Below are positions 16,628-25,884 of a stretch of 53,180 nt of DNA, in pieces; position 1 is the stretch's first letter; every line of letters starts with the position of its first letter. The stretch is from Lachnoclostridium sp. An138 (GTDB taxonomy: Bacteria; Bacillota; Clostridia; Lachnospirales; Lachnospiraceae): the NCBI RefSeq assembly GCF_002160765.1, contig NZ_NFLF01000021.1, positions 1 to 53,180 on the forward strand, given 5' to 3'. The position numbers and the translations under genes are program-made. The notes beneath the pieces are model-generated. The model worked only from the letters and a program-made list of their open reading frames with translations, did no database searches and was not told the DNA's origin.

Positions 16628-19600
16628 ATGAAAACCAGGAAGACGAAGAAAAGGAACATCATAAGGAGAACCGTCGCATTCCTGCTCTGCATGACCATGG
16701 TATTGGGACTGGGCATGCAGGATGTCATTGAGCAGGTGTATGCGGAAGGATTGTCCGCAGTATCGGAGCAGAGCGCGGATGTTCCGGAGACGCAGGAAGT
16801 GGAATTGACAGAGACCACGACTCCGGACGAAGAATCTGAACCGGAAGCTTCAGGAGAAACGACGGGTTCTGAAGAAACAGCGCCTACGACTCCGGAGGAG
16901 CCGAAAGATCCGGAAGTAGATACGGAGCCGACAGAACCGGCGAATCCGGCAGATACGGAGGAAAATACGGATGTCACGACTCCGCCGACGGAGACGACAG
17001 AACCGAGTGCTCCGGCAGAACCGACTACTCCGGCTGACGGCACAGAGAATACGGAGCCGGCAGAACCGGAAGTGCCTGAGACTCCGGCTGTTCCGGATGG
17101 TTCAGAGTCTTCCGATGAGACGACTCCGGGTGAAGATACAGAGACAGACGAAGAGGGGACTCCGTCTGAGGGAGAGGAGCTTCCTGTTGAGGAAGAGCCT
17201 GTATCCGAGCTGACCTATGCGGCAGAGGACGGAAGCTTCAGCGTGAAAGCTACAGCAGTGAGCGAAGATGTGGATCTGAGCGGTATCGAGATTCATGCGG
17301 CTCAGGTACAGGAGGACGGCGAAGAGTACGCAGCTGCAGAAGAGCTGGTAGCTGCTGCACTGGACGCGGAATCCCGTCAGATAGAAGAGTTTCTGGCATA
17401 TGACATTTGGTTTACATATACAGAGAGCGGAGAGACGGCTGATCTGTCCGGTCAGGTGCAGATTTCTCTGGAGTATACTGAGCCGGAATTTCCGGAAGGA
17501 ACGGACATGCAGCTTGAGGTATTCTGTCTGAACGACGGTGCTGCAGAAGCAGCTGGCGGAACAGATGCACTGGAAGCAGGGTACGATCTGTATGCGCTGG
17601 CGTGGACTGCATCTGCAAATGCGACTTATGAGACAGTCGTAGACGGAGTCAAAGTGATTGTAAAAGCAAAGCCGGGAGTCCTTCCGGACGGAGCGGTTCT
17701 GTCTGTGGAAAAGATAGAGTCTGAGGAGACAGAAGAAGAGATTAAGGAAGCTGTTGCAGAAGATATTGCAGCAAACAATACGACCATCCAGGATATGATG
17801 GTGTTTGATATCAGATTCCTTGTGGACGGTCAGGAAGTACAGCCGGACGGTGCAGTAACAGTAGAGTTCGAGAACACAGGATATGGAGCTGAAAATGGCA
17901 TCTCCGTTTATCATGTGGATGATGAAAATGCAAACGCTACAAATATGGAAGCTACTACGGAGACAGAGGCGGACGTAGCGTTTGAGACGACCCATTTCTC
18001 TCAGTATGTCATTATAAACAATGGAAACAGTGAGGTAAAGGTAACCATACAGCATTTTCTTGAAGATGCTCAGGGCAGCGGTCAGCCGGTAAAAATATAC
18101 CGTGATTTCGAAACTACCCTTAAGACGGGAACAGAAGAGCAACAGTTGACGGGATTCACCAAAGAAGACGAAGATTATGCCCTGAAACGTGTTGTAAAAG
18201 TAGTTGGTTCTGAGGAAGAACCTGTGTCTGGAGAACGGATTATAGTGGACAGTGATGCAGTATTTAAATGCTATTATACTGCGATAACAGGCACTTACGA
18301 AAATGGAACGACGTTTTTTGATTATGTAAATGGAGATGCTTCTGATCGTCGTTCTATTAACTATTTTGGTAACTACAGCGGAGGAAACGATAAAAACACA
18401 TACAATAATCGGCTGGGTACTATCGGTGCAGCAAATGATTACCGGCTCATGGTGGAACGGACAGTAACAGTTAATGGGACTGAACAGAGCGGCCGGTTCA
18501 ATGCCAATGCATTCTGGAGAATAGATACAGAAGATGGTGACATAGGAAATGGTTCCATTGAAGGGCTGGATGATAGAAATTATACGAGAGATCAGTATAA
18601 TGGAAGCGATTGGGCAAGTAATCCACATGACTTTAGCTGGCCGATTATTACCGGATTAATCACACGCCTTAGCGGAGACAAGTGTGAAACTGTAAATTTC
18701 GCTTGTGACGAGCCGGGATTCTTTAGTAAAGAAAGCAAGAATGGTAAGACAATATACGAAGATTATGACCTGGTTTTTGATAAAAACGGCAATCGGTACA
18801 CTCTTTCCAGAGTGGAAGAAAATAACGTAACAGTCGTAGATAATTTAAGTCAGTTCTTCCCACTTAATAATAAAAATGACGGTCAGAAGAATGAATATTT
18901 CGGAATGCGTTATGATTTCGAGTTTTCTGTGGGTGATTATCTTGGGGATATGACCTATTCCTTTACAGGAGATGATGACCTGTGGGTTTTCCTTGACGGT
19001 GAGTTGATTCTGGATTTAGGCGGAATTCATGCTGCATATGAAGGTTCAGAATATAATGAACTGACAAATTCGCTGTGGCCGACAGAAGTGGATATCTGGT
19101 CAGTCCTTTTGGAGAAGGAAGGAATTATCCAGTCGGGAGCAGACTATACAGAAGATGACAAATTGCAGGTAGATACGGAGGCAAAGCATACCGTAACGGT
19201 TTTGTATATGGAACGTGGCGGTGAAGCATCCAATTGTTATATGGAATTCGTTATGCCTAATGTGCAGGCTTCCGATCCGGTAATTTCTGCCACGCCAAAG
19301 GCAGAGCTGCAATTTACGAAAATAAATGCGGATACAAAGGCAGGTCTTCCGGGGGCAACGTTTACGCTGTATTCAGATGAGCAATGTACAACTATGATTG
19401 AGCAGGCAACATCGGATGCTAATGGAATTGTAAAATTCAATACACGGTTAAAGGCGGGAACTTATTATTTGAAGGAAACGGCTGCGCCGGATGGATATAT
19501 TGCGAATTCAGAAAAATATACTGTAACTGTTACGGCGACGACTGATTCGGCAACTGCAGTTATAACGAACAGTAAAAACGAAAAAATTACGTCTATTTCG

Positions 19601-22231
19601 AATACCGAAATCGTGAAAGCCATTGAAAAAGATAAGACGGCGCATGTAGTAAACTGGGATGAAAGAATATATGAGATCGACCTGTCTGCGTCCTCACGTA
19701 TGCAGTCTTCTATTCCTGGAACGGCCAAGGCAGTAGATGTAATGCTGGTTTTGGACGCGTCAGGAAGTATGTGCGAGTACAGCGGTTCCCTGTCGGGTGA
19801 GGAAGTCAGCTGGACGAGTGCGCAAAGTAATTATAATAGCGAGTATTACTTTGAACAGAACGGTACTCTATATAAAGTAAGTTATGCCCGCAGTTGGTTT
19901 GGCGAATGGAGGTGGCGAGTTTATTCTGAGTATGGAAGTGACGGAGGCGAACAGCAGTGGTTGGAGACTGATCGTGTAAATATCCCGGCAACTGTTAATA
20001 CTGATTTTATTTCCAGAAATGAGGCAATGAAAGCAGCAGCCACTGAGTTTGTAAATCTGCTGGATGAAAAATCTCCGGACAGTAAGGTGGGAATTGCAGG
20101 ATATTCAGACGGCTTGATGAATTGGCTGGCTTTAACGACCGTCGGAACAGATAAGGACAGTATTATTAATGCGATAAATAGAATTGATGCAAATAGCAGT
20201 ACCTATGCATATCATGGTTTGCAGTATGCTAATACACAGCTGAGTTCGAGTGAAAGTGGAAATGATAAAATTGTTGTTCTCCTCAGCGATGGAGCGGATA
20301 ATGGTGAAAATAGCGCGGAGTGGGTAGCTAATACATTAAAGAATAATGGAACCACTATTTATTCAGTTGGTTTCAAGGTTAATAGCAGTACGAAGAACTT
20401 CCTGGAAGGCATAGCGACAGATTCAGGGCACTATTATGGTGCAGACAGCATGGAAGAACTCGTGAATAGTTTTAAGCTGATTGTAGAAGGCGGTCTGGAA
20501 GGAACTACAATAGAGAATGCTACTGTCACGGATGTGATTGATTCCAGATTTGATGTCGTAGATGAAAATGGTAATCTCCTGTCTGATGGTGCCGAGATCG
20601 AGGATGTCAACGGAAATATAGGCATATTACGCAAAAATTCATCAGGCGAATGGTACGTGGAATGGTCTGGTATCGACATAGCGCCAAAATCTGAAGGCAG
20701 TAATTTGCCGGGATGGTCCGCGAAGATTTATGTCAAGGCAAAAGCCGATTATATCGGAGGCAATGACGTTCCGACCAATGCTGCTGGTTCAGGCATATCG
20801 TTCTCGGGAAATACAGTGCCGTTTGATCCGCCCAAAGTCAATGTAAAGGTGGAATTGGATATTTCCAATAAGGAAGTAACCATTTATAAAGGCGATACAG
20901 TACCGACGGGTGATACGATATTGGCTCAGCTGTTCAGTACAGAATACATAGGCAAATATGGAGTGACGGAAAACAGCTTTACATGGGGCTGGTATGATAA
21001 TGAGGATTGCACTGGTACTCCGCTGACAACAGACCAGCTGGTTTCACAAAATCCGGAAGCAGATACCACATATTATCTGAAAGTGACATATAATGCAGGT
21101 GATCCTTCCGACGCCAGCAATACTAACACTACTTTGGGTGGAACTATTTACCATGCCGGCGTGGCTGACGGCGCTGGAAATTATATCGTTGAAGCTGTCA
21201 ATGATGGTCTTGAGGCAGGAAGCACTCAAAATGATACCTTTACTGACTATGAAGATAAGCACTATGGAGTTTATAAGATTAATGTTATTTCAGGAGAAAT
21301 AACAATTACGAAGAAACTGACGGAAGCAGCAGCTGAGGCGCAGACATTTAGTTTCCGGATCACCAAAGACGAGGCTCCGTTTAATCCTGCTGATGGAGGA
21401 ACAGAGTGGACGGTTGATGTAGCTGCAGGTGCGGCGGAGGGTACTCAGACGATTCTGAACCTTGCAAGAGGGAATTATGTAATCACTGAAGTCAGCCGGG
21501 ATGGATATGAATTGCGGAGCGTAGAAATTAATATAGGCGCTCCCGGCGGTACAAACTGTGAGAATACACGGGATGGTATGTCAGCCACTTTCGGACTGGG
21601 TAAAGACATGCATGGCAATAATGTCATTGGAAACGATTATACCTATGATGCAGAGGATGGTGGCACAAAGGGGGCTGTAACATTTACAAATGCAGCGGTT
21701 ATTGGAAACTGGAGAATTGTAAAGAGGAGCAGCAGCGACACAACATTGACGCTCGAAGGCGCTGTATTCAAGCTGGAATCGAATGACAGCGGTTCAACAC
21801 CCGGCGAACCTGGCGGACAGACAAAAACCACGTATTACGGAAAATCTGACAATGCCGGAATAGTAAAATGGTACAGTGATGAAGCGTGCACAAATGAAGT
21901 TACATTTTTGAGGTCAGGAGAGTATACACTGTCAGAAATTAAGGCACCTGTTGGATATACACTGAGTGAGGAGACATGGACAGTGACACTCCTAAATAAC
22001 CGGTTAGAGTCTGTGACCAAGGCTGATGAAACCCCCATTGTGCCCAGAATGGAGACAGATGAAAGCGGAAAAGAGATTTATGTGTATACTTTCTATGATG
22101 CTATCCTTTATGATCTTCCCTCCACTGGAGGCCCGGGTATCTACCTGTATATGCTCGGCGGAGTCGCGCTTATGATGGCAGGCACGCTGTTAGTATATAA
22201 GAAACGGAAAGAGGAGGTGCTGAGAAGTTAA
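16628..22231 (+). CDS. Giant LPXTG pilus adhesin with fibro-slime and VWA domains
   Basis: 1867 residues. In order: signal peptide (1-40); Pro/Thr/Glu-rich stalk (about 45-190); two beta-type modules (about 195-465); a fibro-slime/PA14-like domain (about 555-880, with GDDDLWVFLDGELILDLGGI); a Cna-B/SpaA domain (about 890-985, E-box YYLKETAAPDGY); a von Willebrand A domain (about 1035-1285) with MIDAS DASGS at 1043-1047 and LLSDGAD; further Cna-B-like modules (E-box TLSEIKAPVGY); LPSTG at 1830-1834; a membrane helix and basic tail. AAGGAAGGAG precedes the ATG. This is the layout of a pilus tip or side adhesin: Cna-B domains make internal isopeptide bonds, the VWA domain binds metal and host or bacterial ligands. 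It heads the pilus operon, before the major pilin and two class C sortases. Confidence 0.93.
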   Translation: MKTRKTKKRNIIRRTVAFLLCMTMVLGLGMQDVIEQVYAEGLSAVSEQSADVPETQEVELTETTTPDEESEPEASGETTGSEETAPTTPEEPKDPEVDTEPTEPANPADTEENTDVTTPPTETTEPSAPAEPTTPADGTENTEPAEPEVPETPAVPDGSESSDETTPGEDTETDEEGTPSEGEELPVEEEPVSELTYAAEDGSFSVKATAVSEDVDLSGIEIHAAQVQEDGEEYAAAEELVAAALDAESRQIEEFLAYDIWFTYTESGETADLSGQVQISLEYTEPEFPEGTDMQLEVFCLNDGAAEAAGGTDALEAGYDLYALAWTASANATYETVVDGVKVIVKAKPGVLPDGAVLSVEKIESEETEEEIKEAVAEDIAANNTTIQDMMVFDIRFLVDGQEVQPDGAVTVEFENTGYGAENGISVYHVDDENANATNMEATTETEADVAFETTHFSQYVIINNGNSEVKVTIQHFLEDAQGSGQPVKIYRDFETTLKTGTEEQQLTGFTKEDEDYALKRVVKVVGSEEEPVSGERIIVDSDAVFKCYYTAITGTYENGTTFFDYVNGDASDRRSINYFGNYSGGNDKNTYNNRLGTIGAANDYRLMVERTVTVNGTEQSGRFNANAFWRIDTEDGDIGNGSIEGLDDRNYTRDQYNGSDWASNPHDFSWPIITGLITRLSGDKCETVNFACDEPGFFSKESKNGKTIYEDYDLVFDKNGNRYTLSRVEENNVTVVDNLSQFFPLNNKNDGQKNEYFGMRYDFEFSVGDYLGDMTYSFTGDDDLWVFLDGELILDLGGIHAAYEGSEYNELTNSLWPTEVDIWSVLLEKEGIIQSGADYTEDDKLQVDTEAKHTVTVLYMERGGEASNCYMEFVMPNVQASDPVISATPKAELQFTKINADTKAGLPGATFTLYSDEQCTTMIEQATSDANGIVKFNTRLKAGTYYLKETAAPDGYIANSEKYTVTVTATTDSATAVITNSKNEKITSISNTEIVKAIEKDKTAHVVNWDERIYEIDLSASSRMQSSIPGTAKAVDVMLVLDASGSMCEYSGSLSGEEVSWTSAQSNYNSEYYFEQNGTLYKVSYARSWFGEWRWRVYSEYGSDGGEQQWLETDRVNIPATVNTDFISRNEAMKAAATEFVNLLDEKSPDSKVGIAGYSDGLMNWLALTTVGTDKDSIINAINRIDANSSTYAYHGLQYANTQLSSSESGNDKIVVLLSDGADNGENSAEWVANTLKNNGTTIYSVGFKVNSSTKNFLEGIATDSGHYYGADSMEELVNSFKLIVEGGLEGTTIENATVTDVIDSRFDVVDENGNLLSDGAEIEDVNGNIGILRKNSSGEWYVEWSGIDIAPKSEGSNLPGWSAKIYVKAKADYIGGNDVPTNAAGSGISFSGNTVPFDPPKVNVKVELDISNKEVTIYKGDTVPTGDTILAQLFSTEYIGKYGVTENSFTWGWYDNEDCTGTPLTTDQLVSQNPEADTTYYLKVTYNAGDPSDASNTNTTLGGTIYHAGVADGAGNYIVEAVNDGLEAGSTQNDTFTDYEDKHYGVYKINVISGEITITKKLTEAAAEAQTFSFRITKDEAPFNPADGGTEWTVDVAAGAAEGTQTILNLARGNYVITEVSRDGYELRSVEINIGAPGGTNCENTRDGMSATFGLGKDMHGNNVIGNDYTYDAEDGGTKGAVTFTNAAVIGNWRIVKRSSSDTTLTLEGAVFKLESNDSGSTPGEPGGQTKTTYYGKSDNAGIVKWYSDEACTNEVTFLRSGEYTLSEIKAPVGYTLSEETWTVTLLNNRLESVTKADETPIVPRMETDESGKEIYVYTFYDAILYDLPSTGGPGIYLYMLGGVALMMAGTLLVYKKRKEEVLRS

Positions 22232-22403
22232 ACTTTGAGAAGTGGCTTGTCGGCATCCCGACCGCCGGGACGGCTGCAGAAATACAATAGAAGCAGCCGT
22301 CCGGACGGCCCGGCAGAAGCAAGACTTGCCGGACGTTTGACAGACAGTCAAGTCTTAAAAATCAAAAAATCAGAGGGAGGTCCCTCGGAAAAGGAGTAAG
22401 AGA
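22232..22403 (+). promoter_or_regulatory. Intercistronic region with three hairpins
   Basis: Between adhesin and major pilin lie three inverted repeats. GGACGGCTGC (22268) pairs perfectly with GCAGCCGTCC (22293). AAGACTTG (22321) pairs with CAAGTCTT (22349). GAGGGA/TCCCTC (22373-22386) form a tight hairpin a few bases before the ribosome binding site AAAAGGAG. None has a T-run. They may be partial terminators or processing and stabilising structures that raise shaft-pilin mRNA above adhesin mRNA. A promoter within this gap cannot be excluded. Confidence 0.6.
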
Positions 22404-23918
22404 ATGAAAAAGGTAAAGAAATTGTTGGCCTTGGTTATGGCGATGACAATGGTGCTTGGTATGGCGATTAGCGTATCAGCAGCTCCGTCGACAGAAAAAG
22501 GAACGGCTACAGTGATGGGAGTTACAGAAGAAGGTGCACAGGTAACTGCCTATCAGATGGTTACTTATGACGACACGGGAGTATACAGTGTTGTTCCCGC
22601 ATTGGAAGGAAAGTATACAGTTGGCGAGGATGATGCGGCTGTAATTACATCCATTGCCAGTGACACAGCGCTGTTAGGACAGTTAAATGCAAAGAATCTT
22701 ACAGATACAGATGGCGATGGAAACTGGACAGCAGAACTCACAGCTGGTACATATCTGGTACTGGTTACTGGTACAGGGGAAGCTATTTACAATCCTATGC
22801 TTCTGAGCCTTGAGGTTACCTATGAGGCAGGTGGCGTTGGCGACGGTGAGGTAGATGCAGATGGCGACTATGTGGTTAATGATGTGGTAATTTATGCAAA
22901 ATCTACGGAAAGTGTTCCGGTAGACAAGAAGATCACAGGTGTAAGCGGAACTGCAATTGGTGTGGATAATCTTGGAAAAATCGATGATGTATCTGGAGGA
23001 GATACCGTTTATTTCACCATAACAACAAAAATTCCCTCCTACAGTGATCTGTATGATAACGAGAATCTCACATTTAAACTTACAGATACGGCAGATGAAA
23101 GACTGACACTTGACAATGAAAATGGCAAGCTGGTTGAGGCAATTCAAAACTGCCTTGAGGATGATGCGGCAAATGTGACTGTTAACGGTCAGGTGATCAC
23201 TGTTGAGTTTAAGAGGGAATATATTCTTGCAAATGGGGGAGAAACGATCACGATTACCTATCCTGCTGTAGTAGAAGGCAAAGATGAAGATGCATTGCTT
23301 ACAAAGGAAACTTTTGAGGCAGTGGAAAACAGCGTTGTTCTGGAGTATTCCAATACACCTACAGAGACAACAAAGAGTGATCCGAGTGTAACGAAGCATT
23401 ATACATTTGATTTTCTGGTTTATAAGACAGATGCGACGACCCATGAGCAGCTGGTAGGTGCAGAGTTTAGTCTGACAAACACTGTAACCAACGAAACAAT
23501 TACATCTACCTATGATAAATATTATCAGCAGCACAGGTATATATTTGGAGATGTGGATGCGGGAACATATATTCTGAAAGAGACGAAGGCTCCGGCGGGT
23601 TATAGCTTGTCTAATGAAGAGTATACTGTGAAAGTTACTCCTTTTTATGGAACTGGAAAAAATTTAATGAACTATACTGTAGAAATTCGTGATAGTGCAA
23701 ATAGGCAGGTTGGCTTAACTACCTATCAACTTATAGGAGGTGGTGTTGCGATTCAGAATGCAAGTGATTTGAAACCGAATATTCCGAATACCGAACTTGC
23801 CTCTCTTCCCTCCACCGGTGGCATCGGTACTACGATCTTCACCATCGGCGGCTGCGCTATCATGATTGCAGCAGCAGCTCTGTACTTCGTGAACAGAAGA
23901 AAGTCCGAAGAGAACTAA
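22404..23918 (+). CDS. Major isopeptide-forming pilin, LPXTG-anchored
   Basis: 504 residues, typical of SpaA/SpaH-type shaft pilins. Signal peptide 1-26 (LALVMAMTMVLGMAISVSAA). A pilin-motif-like segment VVIYAK (161-166) puts a Lys where the shaft linkage Lys of the VxVYPK motif is expected; the leading Trp is replaced. The C-terminal Cna-B/SpaA domain has the E-box TYILKETKAPAGY. The sorting signal is LPSTG followed by a membrane helix and NRRKSEEN. Known role: class C sortase joins the Thr of LPXTG to the pilin-motif Lys of the next subunit, building a covalent fibre. It lies directly before two class C sortase genes. Confidence 0.93.
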   Translation: MKKVKKLLALVMAMTMVLGMAISVSAAPSTEKGTATVMGVTEEGAQVTAYQMVTYDDTGVYSVVPALEGKYTVGEDDAAVITSIASDTALLGQLNAKNLTDTDGDGNWTAELTAGTYLVLVTGTGEAIYNPMLLSLEVTYEAGGVGDGEVDADGDYVVNDVVIYAKSTESVPVDKKITGVSGTAIGVDNLGKIDDVSGGDTVYFTITTKIPSYSDLYDNENLTFKLTDTADERLTLDNENGKLVEAIQNCLEDDAANVTVNGQVITVEFKREYILANGGETITITYPAVVEGKDEDALLTKETFEAVENSVVLEYSNTPTETTKSDPSVTKHYTFDFLVYKTDATTHEQLVGAEFSLTNTVTNETITSTYDKYYQQHRYIFGDVDAGTYILKETKAPAGYSLSNEEYTVKVTPFYGTGKNLMNYTVEIRDSANRQVGLTTYQLIGGGVAIQNASDLKPNIPNTELASLPSTGGIGTTIFTIGGCAIMIAAAALYFVNRRKSEEN

Positions 23919-23969
23919 TGAAAGCAAACATCATATCTTTCAAAGTCTGAAGATGAGAAAGATACATAA

Positions 23970-24001
23970 GAATTCCAGGGCGGAATCTCCGCCCTGGATT
24001 C
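23970..24001 (+). terminator. Strong hairpin after the major pilin gene
   Basis: GAATTCCAGGGCGG (23970-23983) pairs with CCGCCCTGGATTC (23989-24001), with one bulged base and a 5-base loop. No T-run follows on the plus strand, so it is likely a partial terminator or a 3-prime stabiliser that lowers sortase expression relative to pilin. Confidence 0.65.
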
Positions 24002-24060
24002 TGAAAAAATTACAGCCCAGATGATACTGGAGAATCGATACAGCATAAAGGAGAGTCCGG

Positions 24061-24969
24061 ATGAAGAAAATTACTTACAGAATATTGGTGGCAGTCATAT
24101 TTTTAGCCGGGTTGTCCTTGCTGTTGTATCCTTTTGTAGCAAACGAGTGGAATACATACAGGCAGGAACAGCTGATCAGCAGCTATGACGAAGTGGTCAG
24201 TGAAAAGACAGCCGCTGGAGCGATAGATTATGAAGGAGAATGGCTGAAGGCCCAGCAGTATAATGAAGAACTGCTGCCTTCGATTCTTCCTGATTCCTTC
24301 GCAGTGGCGGAGGCTTCGGAAGAGGACGAAGAATACATGTCGGCCCTGAATCTGGCGGGCGACGGCATCATGGGAACGGTGGATATTCCGAAGATAGGAA
24401 TTACCCTTCCGATATATCACACGACAGATGAAGAGGTGCTGGAAAAGGCAGCAGGACATCTGGAAGGAAGCTCTCTTCCCGTAGGCGGAGAAAGTACTCA
24501 TGCAGTTATATCGGCACACCGGGGACTGCCCAGTGCGTCGTTGTTTACAGATTTGGATCTGCTGGAAATCGGAGATCATTTTCTGATAAAGGTATTAGAT
24601 GAGACTCTCTGCTATGAGGTGGACCAGATTCTGACTGTGGAACCGGATGAGACAGAGGCTTTGCAGGTAGAAGAAGGGGAAGATCTGGTGACGCTGCTTA
24701 CCTGTACACCCTACGGAGTGAATACTCAGCGCCTGCTGGTGCGGGGGCACCGGGTTCCTTACGAGGAGACGGTAGTGGCAGAGGAAGAGACGCCGCTTGG
24801 TGCGGTAAGTCTCCATACGAACTATCTGCTGTGGGTGTTCGTGGGACTTGGCATAACGGCACTGTTTATTATTGGACTATTCCTGTGGGATCGCAGGAAT
24901 CGCAGAAAACGTAAGGGGCGGGAGATAGAACATAAGGAGATAGAACATAAGGAGACAGAACAGTCATGA
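24061..24969 (+). CDS. Class C sortase (first of two)
   Basis: 302 residues. An N-terminal membrane helix (about 7-27), the sortase beta-barrel (about 95-235), and a C-terminal membrane helix (about 262-284) with basic tail give the class C (pilus polymerase) topology. Catalytic residues: His153 (SAHRG), Cys215 (TLLTC), Arg224 (TQRLLVRG). The usual DPF/DPW lid motif appears as DSF (78-80). Its expected job is to link pilin subunits. The ribosome binding site is AAAGGAGAG. Its stop overlaps the next sortase start (ATGA), so the two are coupled. Confidence 0.94.
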   Translation: MKKITYRILVAVIFLAGLSLLLYPFVANEWNTYRQEQLISSYDEVVSEKTAAGAIDYEGEWLKAQQYNEELLPSILPDSFAVAEASEEDEEYMSALNLAGDGIMGTVDIPKIGITLPIYHTTDEEVLEKAAGHLEGSSLPVGGESTHAVISAHRGLPSASLFTDLDLLEIGDHFLIKVLDETLCYEVDQILTVEPDETEALQVEEGEDLVTLLTCTPYGVNTQRLLVRGHRVPYEETVVAEEETPLGAVSLHTNYLLWVFVGLGITALFIIGLFLWDRRNRRKRKGREIEHKEIEHKETEQS

Positions 24970-25859
24970 AGAAGATACTGAATGTAGTGTTCGCCCTGAT
25001 GTTTGCGGCAGGCTTCCTGCTTCTGACATACCCGACGATTTCTGACCAGTGGAATACCTACCGTCAGAGTAAGTTGATTAGCAGTTATGAAGAAGCTGTG
25101 TCTACTATGGAGCCCGAAGATTTTTCGGAAGAATGGGAAAAAGCCCGGGCATTCAATGATACGCTGACAGAGAATAATATTTACGGGGATGTGTTTGCCG
25201 GGGAAGATGAGGACCTGGAAGATACGGAATACTGGTCCGTGCTCAATGCGGCAGGCGACGGAGTGATGGGATATATCTCCATCCCGAAAATCAACGTAAA
25301 GCTTTCCATTTATCATGGCACTTCCGATGACATTCTCCAGACAGGTGTAGGCCATCTGGACGGAACGAAGCTTCCCATCGGAGGTGAGAGCACACACTGT
25401 GTTCTGGCAGCTCACCGGGGACTTCCCAGCGCCCGGCTGTTTACAGATATCGATCAGCTGGAAAAGGGAGACCGTTTTTATATTCATGTACTGGATGAGG
25501 TACTTGCCTATGAGGTAGACCAGATCTATGACATGGTGGATAAAGACGACATGGAGACGCTGGAAAGTGCCATGTCCATTGTGGACGGAGAAGACCATGT
25601 GACGCTGTTTACCTGCACCCCATACGGAGTGAACACCCATCGGCTGCTGGTGCGGGGCGTGAGAGTTCCCTATGAGGGAGAGGAAGATGTCGCGGCGACT
25701 CCGACGGAGACCATGGTGCGGGCTGTGCAGGATTACTACATGCTTTATCTGGTTCTGGGCCTGTCGGTGACGCTTCTGGTAATATTGATTCTGAGATGCC
25801 TGATCAGGCCGAAGCGGCGTAAGCGCGGAGGCGGGCAGGCTGATTCCGGAAAGAGATAG
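24966..25859 (+). CDS. Class C sortase (second of two)
   Basis: 297 residues, closely similar to the previous one along its whole length and probably a tandem duplicate that has specialised. Catalytic His150 (AAHRG), Cys217 (TLFTC) and Arg226 (THRLLVRG) are all present; the lid-like motif is DVF (75-77). It has membrane helices at both ends. Two class C sortases in one pilus locus commonly divide work between shaft polymerisation and attachment of minor pilins, but which does which cannot be read from the sequence. The 4-bp ATGA overlap implies translational coupling. Confidence 0.94.
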   Translation: MKKILNVVFALMFAAGFLLLTYPTISDQWNTYRQSKLISSYEEAVSTMEPEDFSEEWEKARAFNDTLTENNIYGDVFAGEDEDLEDTEYWSVLNAAGDGVMGYISIPKINVKLSIYHGTSDDILQTGVGHLDGTKLPIGGESTHCVLAAHRGLPSARLFTDIDQLEKGDRFYIHVLDEVLAYEVDQIYDMVDKDDMETLESAMSIVDGEDHVTLFTCTPYGVNTHRLLVRGVRVPYEGEEDVAATPTETMVRAVQDYYMLYLVLGLSVTLLVILILRCLIRPKRRKRGGGQADSGKR

Positions 25860-25884
25860 ATAGATCTTTAGGAGGGTAAAAGGA

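Noticed and set aside
17102-18628. A 508-codon open frame antisense to the giant adhesin gene
   Set aside because: Cys/Ile/Phe-rich composition without domains, no ribosome binding site, and it lies opposite a clearly real gene with LPXTG signals. It is a shadow of the repetitive, biased coding sequence.
22683-23534. Antisense open frame over the major pilin gene
   Set aside because: Very Cys/Ile-rich, no motif, mirrors biased codon use of the pilin.
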